Of a DNA stretch of 48,023 nt, positions 1 to 9,062 are shown piece after piece (position 1 is the stretch's first letter; each line of letters begins with the position of its first letter). Source of the DNA: Acidobacteriota bacterium (GTDB lineage: Bacteria > Acidobacteriota > Terriglobia > Acidiferrales > UBA7541); assembly GCA_013289695.1 (NCBI GenBank), contig JABCZK010000037.1, forward strand, positions 1 through 48,023, given 5' to 3'. Position numbers and translations under genes: made by a program. A model generated the notes under the pieces. That model was not told the DNA's origin, ran no database searches, and worked only from the letters and a program-made list of their open reading frames with translations.

Positions 1-1
1 G

Positions 2-100
2 TTCTGGACCGTTCGAGGAGCCAACGCGATCCTGGCTCTCCGCTGCTGCCATCTGAATGGCGATTTTGAAAACTACTGGGAGCAACGCAGGGCGGCTTAA
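2..100 (+). mobile_element. 3' end of an ISKra4-type transposase gene (partial)
   Basis: The frame opened at base 2 encodes 32 residues that end at a TAA at 98-100. They contain the stretch VRGANAILALRCCHLNG followed by ENYWEQRR. A 'RGAnAI(L/I)ALRCC' block followed by an 'F-x-x-Y/F-W-E' tail is, as I recall, the typical carboxyl end of ISKra4-family transposases. The rest of the gene lies left of the window, so completeness cannot be judged. No terminal inverted repeat could be defined with certainty downstream. The family assignment rests on the tail motif only. Confidence 0.7.
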
Positions 101-101
101 C

Positions 102-209
102 TTCCACTTCTATGTCGCGCACCCGCCGTCCGGCAATCGCGCGCTCTTGGTGCAGCGAAAATCCGAACGCGATTTTCAGGTGTATCATCGCCTGGAAAAT
201 CCGCCGTAA
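102..209 (+). pseudogene. possible truncated carboxyl-terminal gene fragment next to the transposase
   Basis: One base after the transposase stop, a different frame stays open for 35 codons to a TAA at 207-209. It has no start codon of its own and protein-like composition (begins FHFYVAHPPSGN, ends VYHRLENPP). It could be the tail of a gene interrupted by the insertion sequence, or chance open frame within the element's right end. I do not recognise the family. The next gene begins 29 bases later. Confidence 0.25.
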
Positions 210-238
210 CGAACGACGCACAGCCACGGAGGAGCGCT

Positions 239-727
239 ATGGAGCGTGACGAATTCCTGCAAAATTTCGATCAGGTGCGTGAAAGGACCATGCGCGTAGT
301 GCGTTGCATTCCGCCGGAGCAATTCGAGTGGACTTGCCGCCCGGGCGCTTTCACACTCGGCGACCTGGCGCGGCACATCGTCGCGACGGAACGATTCGTC
401 TTCGCCGAAGGCGCCCGCGGACGGTCGAGCCAATACAAGGGTTGCGGCCGAGAACTTGCGGATGGCCAAAAGAACATCCTCGCGTTCATGGAGCGCCTGC
501 ACACCGAGTCCAGGCAAATATTTCGCGAAATGTCCGACGAACAGTGGAATGCGAAGGGTAAATCCCCCGACGGCCACCCCATCACTGCATGGAAATTGCT
601 GCGCGCCATGCTCGAGCACGAAGTGCATCATCGCGGCCAGATTTACTTGTATCTCGGGATCCTCGGCGTGGCCACTCCGTCGCTGTTCGGGTTAAACGAG
701 CAACAGGTACAGAGCTTTTCCGCTTAG
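239..727 (+). CDS. DinB family protein (putative metal-dependent enzyme)
   Basis: This 162-residue protein fits the length and plan of the DinB/YfiT four-helix-bundle superfamily. Members bind a divalent metal through three histidines; several act as thiol-dependent transferases and many have unknown substrates. The expected histidine blocks are visible: ARHIVATE near residue 45 and HEVHHRGQIYLY near residue 125. The start is well supported, since GGAGGAG at 228-234 lies four bases before the ATG. No signal peptide is seen, so the protein is likely cytoplasmic. It stands alone between the transposase remnant and a secreted-protein gene. The substrate cannot be predicted. Confidence 0.85.
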   Translation: MERDEFLQNFDQVRERTMRVVRCIPPEQFEWTCRPGAFTLGDLARHIVATERFVFAEGARGRSSQYKGCGRELADGQKNILAFMERLHTESRQIFREMSDEQWNAKGKSPDGHPITAWKLLRAMLEHEVHHRGQIYLYLGILGVATPSLFGLNEQQVQSFSA

Positions 728-790
728 AAAAAGCATACTTGCGGTAACCGTACATGGCAAACCCACGTCGTATATAGAGGGAGCAAAAAA

Positions 791-1798
791 ATGCGAACAC
801 TTCTGGTCTTCGTGATGCTGGCAGTGAGCGCTTCTTTCGCACAGGCCCAGGACGCAACGGCGCAGGCTGCCCAACAACAAGCCACGCAACAAACGATGCT
901 GAATGCCCAGCAGGCGCAGCAGAACGCGCAGCAAGCCATGCAACAGGCACAGCAGGCCGCGCAAACATTTCAGCAGGCGCAACAGCAGGCGGCGCAGTCG
1001 GATCCGGCGCCGGTTTGTTGCAGCGTCGCCGGCAAGCCGAAATTTTCGGTGAAGCCCGGCAGCTACGCTTCCCCCAAGACCGTAAAAATAACGGATTCCA
1101 CTCGCGGCGCAATCATTTACTACACTACGGACGGCTGGACGCCCACGACTTCATCGAACCGTTACCTGGGCCCGATCACGATCAGTTCCACCACGACTCT
1201 ACAAGCCATCGCGGTCTATCCCTTCTACGGACCTTACGGGCAGGGTTATGGGAGGAGTTTTGTTGTCTCCGCGCAGTACGACATTACTTCTCCGGCTGCC
1301 GCAGCGGGTTCCTTGCCGCCGAATCCGCCGCCTACTACGCAAGGGGTTGCCGCGGCGGCTGCGGATGGGCCACCGACGCTCTCCGAGGGCACGCCCGTGC
1401 TGCTCGCCTTCGGTGCCGATGTAAGCTCCAAGACTGCCTCTCTCGGCGACCAGATCCCGCTGACGCTTAGCGATGACTTGAAGGTCGGGAACCTGGTGGT
1501 CGCGCCGAAAGGCTCGGCGACTTTCGCTCTGGTTACGCAAGTGGATAAGACTGGCGCAGGGGGCGGACCGGGTGACATCACTTTCCAGGTGGATTCGCTG
1601 GAGGTGAACGGAACGGTTATTAGGCTGCGCGGATTTGCAACAAAAGAAGGCGAGGCCAAGCCGCCGAACGCCGCGATCCTGATTCCGGTTGTGGGACCAT
1701 TCACTGTGTTCAAGCACGGCACAGACGCCGAGATCAAGCCCGGCACGCCGTTCACTGCATTTGTGGACGCGGACACATCGCTCTCGCCGGTCGTATAG
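791..1798 (+). CDS. secreted Ala/Gln-rich protein with chitobiase C-terminal-like domain
   Basis: The 335-residue protein starts with a clear signal peptide (MRTLLVFVMLAVSASFAQA). Residues about 20-75 are almost entirely Ala and Gln in QQAQQ-type repeats, probably an extended or helical surface segment. Residues about 84-165 resemble the CHB_HEX_C_1 beta-sandwich, with KPGSYASPKTVKI and the IYYTTDGWTPTTSS motif. The carboxyl half (about 195-335) is beta-rich and of unknown family. AGAGGGAG at 776-783 supports the start. The domain is usually an accessory module of surface or secreted proteins, so a cell-surface structural role is the best guess. No catalytic motif is visible. Confidence 0.75.
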   Translation: MRTLLVFVMLAVSASFAQAQDATAQAAQQQATQQTMLNAQQAQQNAQQAMQQAQQAAQTFQQAQQQAAQSDPAPVCCSVAGKPKFSVKPGSYASPKTVKITDSTRGAIIYYTTDGWTPTTSSNRYLGPITISSTTTLQAIAVYPFYGPYGQGYGRSFVVSAQYDITSPAAAAGSLPPNPPPTTQGVAAAAADGPPTLSEGTPVLLAFGADVSSKTASLGDQIPLTLSDDLKVGNLVVAPKGSATFALVTQVDKTGAGGGPGDITFQVDSLEVNGTVIRLRGFATKEGEAKPPNAAILIPVVGPFTVFKHGTDAEIKPGTPFTAFVDADTSLSPVV

Positions 1799-1976
1799 CC
1801 GCGAACGGCGCGAAATCGCAAATCGGATTGGAGCAGTCAAATATTCCGACACGATATTCGTCAACGCTCGATGATTCTGTGCACTCTTCGAGACTCGCAA
1901 ATCGTCCCGGAAAATCTTCGCCTCAGATTCGCCCCTGCAGAAATCTGCTAAGATGGGTGCGAACTAAATCGCATTC

Positions 1977-4900
1977 ATGACTTCCAATCTATCCTCGAAA
2001 GAGTCTTCTGCGCGTAATTCCGCGTTAAATCCAGAACAGCGCGCCGCAGTGGAACATGGTGACGGGCCTCTGCTGGTGGTGGCGGGCGCGGGCACGGGCA
2101 AGACGCGCGTGATCATCGAACGGATTCGCAATCTGCTGGAGACGAATCCGGAGCTGGCCGGCGAGAGCATCTTGGGGCTTACGTTCACCGACAAAGCCGC
2201 CGGACAGATGAAGGGTCGCGTGGTGAAAGCCATCGGCGATCGGGCCGAAGGCGTGTGGCTCAGCACGTTCCACAAATTTTGCCTGGAAAAGATTTTGCAG
2301 GCGACCAATCCGGATTCGCAGCCGCTCGATGAAATTGACCACAAGATTTTACTGCGGCGGCACATCGGCGAACTCGACCTGAAGCATTTCCGCCGGCTCC
2401 AAGACCCCGGCGAATTCATCAGCGACTTCGTGAAATTCTTTTCGCGCTGCCAGGACGAACTGGTGACGCCAGAAGATTACGAACGATTCGTCGCAGGGCT
2501 GCGCAAGAGACACGAAGCCGGCAAGATATCGCTGGAATCCGACGCGCTGCAAATCGCGGAGGACGAAGTCGCGCGACAGGAGGAGCTGGCGCGCGTCTAT
2601 CGCGTGAGCGAGCGCCTGCTGCGCGAACGCAACCTGCTTACTTTCGGCGAGCAGTTGATGCACGCGGTGCAGATGTTGCTCAACGACAAGCCCATGCTCG
2701 CGCAGATGCAGGAACAATACCGCTACATTCTGGTGGACGAATTTCAGGACACGAACATCGCGCAACTCGAACTGCTGTGGCTGCTCGCTGGCGAGCGCCG
2801 CAACATTGTGGCGGTGGGCGACGACGACCAGGCGATTTATCGCTTCCGTGGCGCGTCGTTCGGCAGCTTCACGATTTTTCTGAAGCGCTTCTGCGGCGTC
2901 ACCGACGCGAAGCTGGGACCCGCCACGAAGAGATTCCTGGTCTCGCTTTCGCAGAACTACCGCTCGACGCAGCGTATTTTGCGCGTGGCCGGCGAAGTGA
3001 TCCGGCACAACGAAAAATCACCGCTGCTGCCGCCCAAGGCGCTGACCACGGAAAATCGCGAAGGCGAAAAAATTCGCATCGCGGAATTTGGCTCGCCCGA
3101 GGAGGAAGCGCATTGGGTCTCTTCCGAAATCGAGCGGCTGCACGCGGCAGGCGCGGGCTGGCGCAACTTTGCCGTGCTGTACCGCAAGCATACGCACCGG
3201 GAAAAGCTGGTGGATGAATTGCGCAGGCGCGAGATTCCGTTTGTGATTCGCAAATTATCAATTCTGTCCAGCACGCTGGTGCGCGATTTGCTCGCTTGGC
3301 TGCGGCTGATCGTCGTGCCAGCAGACAATGTAGCCTGCGCGCGCGTGCTGGCCGCGCCGTACTGGCGGCTGGAACCGCGCGACCTGGTGCGCCTGGCGGA
3401 GCGCGCAGAGAAAAACCATCGCCGGCCGATGGGCGACGAACTGCAAACCGCGCAGAACGAAGCGCCATTCAACACCCGAGGCCGGCTCGGCGAATTCGTG
3501 GGGTTGTTGAATCAGTTGCGCCAAAGCGCGCAGCGTTCCAGCGCAACGGAATTGGTGGACGAATTGATCGCCGGGCTGGCCCTGGCGCCTCTGCCTTCGC
3601 ACCAGGACCGCTACTACCTCGACCGCTTCGTGACGTTCGTAAAAGAATGGGAACGCAAGAGCGAAGAAAAACAGCTGCGCCATTTCATGGAATACCTCGC
3701 GTATTTTTACGAAGCGGGCGGCGACATTTCGCTGGAAGAAGAAATCTCCGACGACGCCGTGCAGTTGATGACCGTGCATTCCGCCAAGGGACTGGAATTC
3801 CCGCACGTTTTCATCCTGCGCGTTTCGAAGAACGACTTCCCTTCCGGCGTGCGCAAGGTCGTCTTCGAATTTCCGCCGGAGCTGATGAAAGAAGAACAGC
3901 CCAAGTTTGATTTTCAAATTCAGGAAGAGCGGCGGCTTTTCTACGTGGCGTTGACGCGCGCGGAGCGGCAACTGACGCTTTCGACTCTCGTGAACAAGCG
4001 CAAGAAACCTTCGCCATTTCTCGATGACTTCCTGGCGAACGCGAAAATCAAAACGCTAGACACACATCAGCTCGTGCCCAAAGTGCAGGTGCCACCTGCC
4101 GAGGAAACCGCGGGACCCGAAGCCAGTTCGAGCGACCCGGCGCAATTATTTCCGCCCGGCAGCGAACCATCCAGAGCGTATTCGCGCGTGGCGCTGTGGG
4201 CCAAGGCCTTTCATCCGCCGCGCCCCGAGCCGCTGCAATTGAGCGCCTCGGCGATCGATGCCTACGATCGCTGCCCGATGCGCTACATGTTCCAGTACGT
4301 GTGGGGCATCCGCGGCGGCGCGCATGCCATGGCAACGTTCGGCAACGTGATGCACCGCGCGATCAAGGAATTCGTCGCGCAATGTGGCAAGCGCAGGAAA
4401 GTTCCGTTCGAAGAAGTGCTGGCTATTTACGACCGCGAGTGGTCCGCCGCGGGATTCATTGACGAATATCACGAAGAGGAATATCGCAAAGCGGGGCGCG
4501 AACAACTCGAAGCGTTTCATCGCACGTATAGCGGCGCGCCGGCCGAGGTGCTGTATCAGGAAAAAACTTTCGAGCTGCCGCTGGAGCACGATGTGATCGT
4601 CACGGGCCGGATGGACCAAGTGAACCGCATCGAAGGGCAGCAGGTCGAAATCATTGACTACAAAACCGGCAGGCCGAAAGACGTGAAAGCCGCGGCGACG
4701 GACCTGCAGCTCGGCGTGTACGCGCTGGCTGCGGAAGAAGTGCTGGACCTCGAGCCGCTGCGCCTGGTGTTTTACAACTTGATGAACAACGAAGCCGTGG
4801 CGGGAACCCGCGACGCCAAAGCGTTGAAACAAACCAAAGAGAAAATCATGGAAGTGGCGGACCAGATTCGCGCGCGGGAATTTTCCGCCAAGCCGGGATT

Positions 4901-5024
4901 CGTCTGCGGTTTCTGCGATTACAAGCCGCTGTGCCCCGCGCACGAGCAGTTGATTTCGATCCGGCCATCACAGCGCCCAGCCGGCGCGAAGGAGAAGGCC
5001 GATTCCTCGTCGCGTTCAGAATAA
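1977..5024 (+). CDS. UvrD/Rep-type DNA helicase fused to an Fe-S PD-(D/E)XK nuclease
   Basis: This 1015-residue protein joins a superfamily 1A helicase to a RecB-type nuclease. Helicase motifs appear in order: Walker A GAGTGKT (37-43), LTFTDKAAGQM, VDEFQDTN, VGDDDQAIYRFRG, LSQNYRS, MTVHSAKGLEFPHVF and FYVALTRAERQL. From about residue 755 the nuclease follows: YDRCPMRY, FGNVMHRAI, GRMDQV and the catalytic EIIDYKTG. The end carries CGFCDYKPLC, which with the upstream Cys matches the four-cysteine Fe-S cluster of AddB-like nucleases. Single chains with motor plus nuclease resemble mycobacterial AdnA/AdnB. The expected role is double-strand end resection or related repair. No partner subunit is adjacent. 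No clear ribosome binding site precedes the ATG. Confidence 0.88.
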   Translation: MTSNLSSKESSARNSALNPEQRAAVEHGDGPLLVVAGAGTGKTRVIIERIRNLLETNPELAGESILGLTFTDKAAGQMKGRVVKAIGDRAEGVWLSTFHKFCLEKILQATNPDSQPLDEIDHKILLRRHIGELDLKHFRRLQDPGEFISDFVKFFSRCQDELVTPEDYERFVAGLRKRHEAGKISLESDALQIAEDEVARQEELARVYRVSERLLRERNLLTFGEQLMHAVQMLLNDKPMLAQMQEQYRYILVDEFQDTNIAQLELLWLLAGERRNIVAVGDDDQAIYRFRGASFGSFTIFLKRFCGVTDAKLGPATKRFLVSLSQNYRSTQRILRVAGEVIRHNEKSPLLPPKALTTENREGEKIRIAEFGSPEEEAHWVSSEIERLHAAGAGWRNFAVLYRKHTHREKLVDELRRREIPFVIRKLSILSSTLVRDLLAWLRLIVVPADNVACARVLAAPYWRLEPRDLVRLAERAEKNHRRPMGDELQTAQNEAPFNTRGRLGEFVGLLNQLRQSAQRSSATELVDELIAGLALAPLPSHQDRYYLDRFVTFVKEWERKSEEKQLRHFMEYLAYFYEAGGDISLEEEISDDAVQLMTVHSAKGLEFPHVFILRVSKNDFPSGVRKVVFEFPPELMKEEQPKFDFQIQEERRLFYVALTRAERQLTLSTLVNKRKKPSPFLDDFLANAKIKTLDTHQLVPKVQVPPAEETAGPEASSSDPAQLFPPGSEPSRAYSRVALWAKAFHPPRPEPLQLSASAIDAYDRCPMRYMFQYVWGIRGGAHAMATFGNVMHRAIKEFVAQCGKRRKVPFEEVLAIYDREWSAAGFIDEYHEEEYRKAGREQLEAFHRTYSGAPAEVLYQEKTFELPLEHDVIVTGRMDQVNRIEGQQVEIIDYKTGRPKDVKAAATDLQLGVYALAAEEVLDLEPLRLVFYNLMNNEAVAGTRDAKALKQTKEKIMEVADQIRAREFSAKPGFVCGFCDYKPLCPAHEQLISIRPSQRPAGAKEKADSSSRSE

Positions 5025-5440
5025 CCCGCTCACAGAAAACTGGCGCCGCAAAAAAACAGGGCGTCGCGATTTCTCGTGACGCCCCGTTCCTTTTCCCGAT
5101 TGGGCTTCTCTGCCTGACTAAGCCCGGGATGTTCCGCGCATGAAGTACTGTGGAACTTTCTCCCGGCGATTCAGCGGCGCCGCAAATTTCGCAACGCGCT
5201 CGATTCGCTTCGTCAATCTATAAAGGCCGGGGACGTTGAAGTCAAGCAGAAAAACTTTTGTGCCAACGCGATTTATAAATCATTGGAGCGTTAGCGAACA
5301 TTGATGCTCGTGCGGCAATTGCAGAGTTTGCGCGTCAATGGATAATTGACGGCTCAAATGTACTGCGTCAGCATCGTGGCGCGAGCCGTGACAAACAAAA
5401 AATCGCGATCTGCCGCGCCTTCGCGATGGCTGGGCGAGAT
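5025..5440. other. 416-base intergenic region between convergent genes
   Basis: The region separates the helicase-nuclease gene from the convergent VWA gene. It holds one strong hairpin near its left end, annotated separately as a terminator. The remaining 340 bases show no convincing reading frame, RNA gene or repeat. Confidence 0.6.
5055..5094. terminator. bidirectional Rho-independent-type terminator
   Basis: GGGCGTC (5059-5065) pairs perfectly with GACGCCC (5078-5084). GCGA/TCGT extends the stem inward and leaves a four-base TTTC loop. An A run (5051-5056) precedes it and a T-rich tail (5087-5094) follows, so it could work in both directions. It lies 31 bases after the helicase-nuclease stop and suits transcription ending between two convergent genes. 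Confidence 0.7.
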
Positions 5441-6640
5441 TTAGTGCAATCCGCTCTGGTAATAGCCCTGGCGCGCGGTCACGTCCAAATCCGGACGGCG
5501 CACGCGCACTTCGATGCTGTGATAATCCTTGCTGCGGTCAGTGTCTTGCGGCTGAAACGTGATGGTGTACTGGTTGCGGGCCTGTTCCGTGACGGAAGCG
5601 TAGAGGTTTTCCAGCCCGCGATCCTTCCCCGCGTAAAAAGTGTCGCCGCCGGTGGACGTGGCGTATCTCTCCAGCCTGGTGCTTTCTTTCTGCAATAACG
5701 CGTGGCCCACGGAAATGGAATAAACGGAGACATCGGACTTGAGCAGGAGTTGCAAAGTCTGGTCCAGGGTGTGCTCGTTGCTGTGGGAATTATTTCCGTC
5801 GGAAATCAGGAAAATTATTTTTCGGCGGTCGCGCCCGCGGCTTTTGAGCATCTCCCCCGCCGCGTATACCGCGTCGTCGAGGTCCTTGTCCTGCTTTTGC
5901 TGCTGGACGCCCAGGGTCGTCGGCGCTCCGGTTTCCAGGGAACGTCCGTTGGAAGTAGCGCCCGAGGTTAAGGGGCCGCCGACGGGCGAGCCGGGATAGT
6001 GCGAATGGAGCTCGAGGCGCTTGAGTTGAGTAAACAACAGGTCATTGTTGAATGAGAATTCCGAGACCGTGTTGGGAAATTGGTCGTACGTGACCACCGC
6101 GGCTTCGTCGTTGGGCCCGAAGCCACCGGAGATCGCGGTCAAACTTTTTTGCACCTGGTCGGCGGACTTGATCGAGAGATCGTCATCAATCAGAACGACA
6201 GCCGATAGCGGATACGGATCGGAGGTAAAGTAAACAATTTGCTGTTCTACGTTGTCGCAGAACACGCGGAATTCGTCCTTTTGCAAATCTCCGATCAACT
6301 GACCGTCCCGGTTCTTCACGGTTACCGGAACGATCACCACGTTCGTGCGAATTTTAATCGCCTGGCGCGTTTCGCTTCCTTGCTTGGAATTCTGCGGCGG
6401 CACCGGTGATGGCGGCGCGGGTTGCGACTGGCCGGTCTGCGGCTGCGGCGTTTGCACGGACGGAGCCTGCGCGGGAGGCGTTGGCACCGGCGCTCCGGCC
6501 TGCGCGGGCGGGGCCAACTGCCCCGGCTGCACGGGAGGTTTGGATTCCTGCTGCTGCGTCCCGGGGCCGCCCGACTGCTGAGCCGCCGCAAGAACGCCGA
6601 AAAGTAATACAATACCCAGCGTCGAAATTATTCGAGTCAT
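5441..6640 (-). CDS. VWFA-related acidobacterial secreted protein, copy 1
   Basis: The 399-residue protein has a signal peptide (MTRIISTLGIVLLFGVLAAA), then a long Pro/Gln/Ala linker to about residue 85. A von Willebrand A domain follows, and the ending RQGYYQSGLH matches the 'R-x-GYY' ending of the acidobacterial VWFA-related family. The usual MIDAS motif D-x-S-x-S is altered here: VVLIDDDLSIKS has Asp at the first Ser position. Metal binding may therefore differ from the two neighbouring copies. The protein is probably periplasmic or surface exposed and involved in protein-protein contacts. It diverges from copy 2, with about 134 bases between starts. Confidence 0.85.
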   Translation of the reverse strand: MTRIISTLGIVLLFGVLAAAQQSGGPGTQQQESKPPVQPGQLAPPAQAGAPVPTPPAQAPSVQTPQPQTGQSQPAPPSPVPPQNSKQGSETRQAIKIRTNVVIVPVTVKNRDGQLIGDLQKDEFRVFCDNVEQQIVYFTSDPYPLSAVVLIDDDLSIKSADQVQKSLTAISGGFGPNDEAAVVTYDQFPNTVSEFSFNNDLLFTQLKRLELHSHYPGSPVGGPLTSGATSNGRSLETGAPTTLGVQQQKQDKDLDDAVYAAGEMLKSRGRDRRKIIFLISDGNNSHSNEHTLDQTLQLLLKSDVSVYSISVGHALLQKESTRLERYATSTGGDTFYAGKDRGLENLYASVTEQARNQYTITFQPQDTDRSKDYHSIEVRVRRPDLDVTARQGYYQSGLH

Positions 6641-6774
6641 CAGAGATTCTCGATTCGGGCGAATGGCGCCAGTTTAAGTACTGTTCTTGTTTCGCGCCGC
6701 GCAGCTTCCAGAGCCATCCGCTGGCGCGCTCGGTGCATCGTATCAAACGCAACCGGCTACAGGGAGATTATACA

Positions 6775-7821
6775 ATGCGGCTGACCAGCCTCGCGGCGGG
6801 CATTTTAACCTTGGCGTTGACGGGATATGTAGGGGTGACGACGGAGGCACCCGCCAAGGGGGCCGCACATCCGATTCCGCAGACGCAGTCCAACCAGCAA
6901 GGCCAGCAATCGAATCCGCCGAATGTGCCGCAAGGTCAGGGGAAGACACCTCTGCAAGTCACAACCAATGTCGTGAACGTGTTCGCCACGGTTCGCAATA
7001 AGCAGCACGGGATCGTCAACGACCTGAACAAGGAAGATTTCAAGATCACCGAAGACGGCGTCGAGCAGAAAGTGGAATTTTTCGCGAAAGAAGTGAATAT
7101 GCCGATCACGCTGGGCCTGCTGATTGACACCAGCGCCAGCATGGACCGCATGATTGACGCCGAGCAGGACGCTGCGTCGCGGTTCCTGCGGGAGGTGATG
7201 CGTCCGAAGGACGAAGCGATGGTGATCACCTTCGACTTCGACGTGGACCTACTCGCCGATTTCACGCAGGACACTTCCGTGCTTTCCAGCGCGATTCGCC
7301 GCGCTCGTGTTAACTCCGTGGGCGGAGGCGGCGTGGTTACGCCCGGCACGATACCGCAAGGGAGCAACGCCGGCGGGACGGATCTGTACGACGCGATTTA
7401 TCTGGCCTGCCACGACGAACTGGCCACCGAAGCCGGCCGCAAGGGCGTAATCATTCTTACCGACGCGGAAGATACCGGAAGCAAGCTGGGAATGCGGGAC
7501 GCCATCGAGGCCGCGCAGCGCTCAGACGCCGTAATCCACGTACTGCTGATCACCGATCGCATGGCGACGTTCGGCACGGGCCCGGGCGTAGCGCATCGCA
7601 TGGCGGACGATACCGGCGGGCGCGTGATTGACGTGCACAATGAAAAGTCGCTGGAGAAGGCGTTCGACGAAATTTCCGAGGAGCTGCGTTCGCAGTACGT
7701 GCTTGGCTACTACCCCATCAACCTGAAGCGCGACGGCACCTTCCGCAAAATCCAGGTGAGCGTCGCGCGTCCTGACGTGAAAGTTTTGGCGCGCAAGGGA
7801 TATTACGCGCCGTTCAAATAG
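6775..7821 (+). CDS. VWFA-related acidobacterial secreted protein, copy 2
   Basis: The open frame runs further upstream, but the start at 6775 is preferred. AGGGAG at 6761-6766 lies eight bases before it, and the protein then begins with a hydrophobic signal-like segment (MRLTSLAAGILTLALTGYVG). The resulting 348-residue protein has a short Gln/Asn/Pro-rich linker and the family motif TTNVVNVFATVRN. A VWA domain with a perfect MIDAS motif, LLIDTSASMDRM, follows. The protein ends RKGYYAPFK, the family signature. Such proteins are abundant in Acidobacteriota and of unknown precise role. Copies 1 and 3 flank it, on the opposite strand. Confidence 0.87.
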   Translation: MRLTSLAAGILTLALTGYVGVTTEAPAKGAAHPIPQTQSNQQGQQSNPPNVPQGQGKTPLQVTTNVVNVFATVRNKQHGIVNDLNKEDFKITEDGVEQKVEFFAKEVNMPITLGLLIDTSASMDRMIDAEQDAASRFLREVMRPKDEAMVITFDFDVDLLADFTQDTSVLSSAIRRARVNSVGGGGVVTPGTIPQGSNAGGTDLYDAIYLACHDELATEAGRKGVIILTDAEDTGSKLGMRDAIEAAQRSDAVIHVLLITDRMATFGTGPGVAHRMADDTGGRVIDVHNEKSLEKAFDEISEELRSQYVLGYYPINLKRDGTFRKIQVSVARPDVKVLARKGYYAPFK

Positions 7822-7833
7822 CGGAAAGCCCTC

Positions 7834-7910
7834 GTAGCGGCGGACCCGCTTTGCGGGACCACCATCGATCCACGCCGCGCCACCGACGGCGCGCGGGAGG
7901 CCGACGCTAC
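7834..7910. repeat. REP-like palindromic intergenic element
   Basis: GTAGCGGCGG at the left is matched by the complement of CCGACGCTAC at the right, with one or two mismatches. Inside, CCCGC-TTT-GCGGG forms a small hairpin. The element fills most of the gap between two convergent VWA genes. It resembles the GTAG...CTAC dispersed elements often seen between acidobacterial genes, so it is probably one of many genomic copies. Confidence 0.5.
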
Positions 7911-7967
7911 AAAATCCACTCCGCAGTCCTGGCTTAATTGCACGAGCACTGCGGGAATATTGCTGGT

Positions 7968-9062
7968 TTACTTGCCTGACGGCGGTACGGTCGGCGAGGT
8001 AGCGTAATAGCCTTTGCGCGTGCGGACATTCAGGCCTTTGCGGTCGGTCTGGACTTCGATCTTGCGATATTTTCCCGTAGATTGCGGATTCGAAGGCGAA
8101 TACGCGATGAAGTACTGGCTGCGAAGTTCCGTTCCGATATCCACGAACGACTGCGCCAGATCGTCCACCTTATAAGGATAAAACACTCGCCCGCCGCTCT
8201 GATCCGCGAACTCTTCCAAAACTTTGTCGCCGCCTTCGATGTGCATCTTGCGCGGCTTGTCGCCGCTAATGGCCAGCCAGTCGGTATTCGTGCTGACGCA
8301 ATAAATTGCGGCCTCGGCGCGGATGGCCGCTTCCACGGATTCGCTGAGAGCGTGGTCGCTCAGATTATCGTCGCCGTCGCTGATGACCACCAGCACCCGC
8401 CGCACTTCAGGATTCGGTCCCTTGGGCAGCGGAGGATTGGAAAGCTTCTCGGCGGCGCGATAGATGGCATCGTCCAGAGCGGTGCCGCCACCGGCGCGCT
8501 GCTTGCGGATCGCATCGCTGAGCAGCGCCAGGTCGCCGGTGAAATCCTGGATGACTTCGGGCTCGTTGTCGAAGGTCATCAGGAACGCCTGGTCCTTGTT
8601 TCGGCGAATCACGTGCTCCAGAAAATCGTTGGCGGCTTCCTTTTCGAATTCCAGGCGCGGGCGAATGCTATTCGAAGTATCGAGCAGGATACCGATGCGC
8701 AACGGCAAGTCCGTGTCGCGTCCAAAGTAGCGAATTTCCTGCGGCGCGCCATCTTCCAGGACTTTGAAATCGGCCTGATCCAGATCGGTAACGAATTCGT
8801 GGCGGCGATCCATCACCGTGGCGACCAGGTGCACCAGGCCCGTGGTGGAAGTGATCGGCGGAGTAGTCGCCTGTGGGGCCGCGGACTTCGCCGGACTTTG
8901 TTCCTGCTTTTGCGTCGGCGCATCGCTGGAAGTCGCGGGCGGAGGCGGCGGTGCAGGAGTCTGTTGCGCGAGCGCCGGGCCAGCAAAAATCAAGCACAGC
9001 ACCGCCAGGAACGATACGGAAGGCACGGCAATCGTGCGCAGAGTTCTCACGCGAGTCATCAT
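7968..9062 (-). CDS. VWFA-related acidobacterial secreted protein, copy 3
   Basis: A 364-residue member of the same family as its two neighbours. It has a signal peptide (hydrophobic stretch about residues 10-32 ending ALAQQ), a Pro/Ala/Gln linker and the motif TTGLVHLVATVMDRR. The VWA domain has an intact MIDAS, ILLDTSNSIRP. A second conserved block reads RVLVVISDGDDNLSDH, and the end has RTRKGYYATS. The ATG overlaps the stop of the upstream rluD-like gene by four bases (ATGA). Translation is therefore likely coupled, and this copy belongs to the ileS-lspA-lgt-rluD transcription unit. Confidence 0.87.
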   Translation of the reverse strand: MMTRVRTLRTIAVPSVSFLAVLCLIFAGPALAQQTPAPPPPPATSSDAPTQKQEQSPAKSAAPQATTPPITSTTGLVHLVATVMDRRHEFVTDLDQADFKVLEDGAPQEIRYFGRDTDLPLRIGILLDTSNSIRPRLEFEKEAANDFLEHVIRRNKDQAFLMTFDNEPEVIQDFTGDLALLSDAIRKQRAGGGTALDDAIYRAAEKLSNPPLPKGPNPEVRRVLVVISDGDDNLSDHALSESVEAAIRAEAAIYCVSTNTDWLAISGDKPRKMHIEGGDKVLEEFADQSGGRVFYPYKVDDLAQSFVDIGTELRSQYFIAYSPSNPQSTGKYRKIEVQTDRKGLNVRTRKGYYATSPTVPPSGK

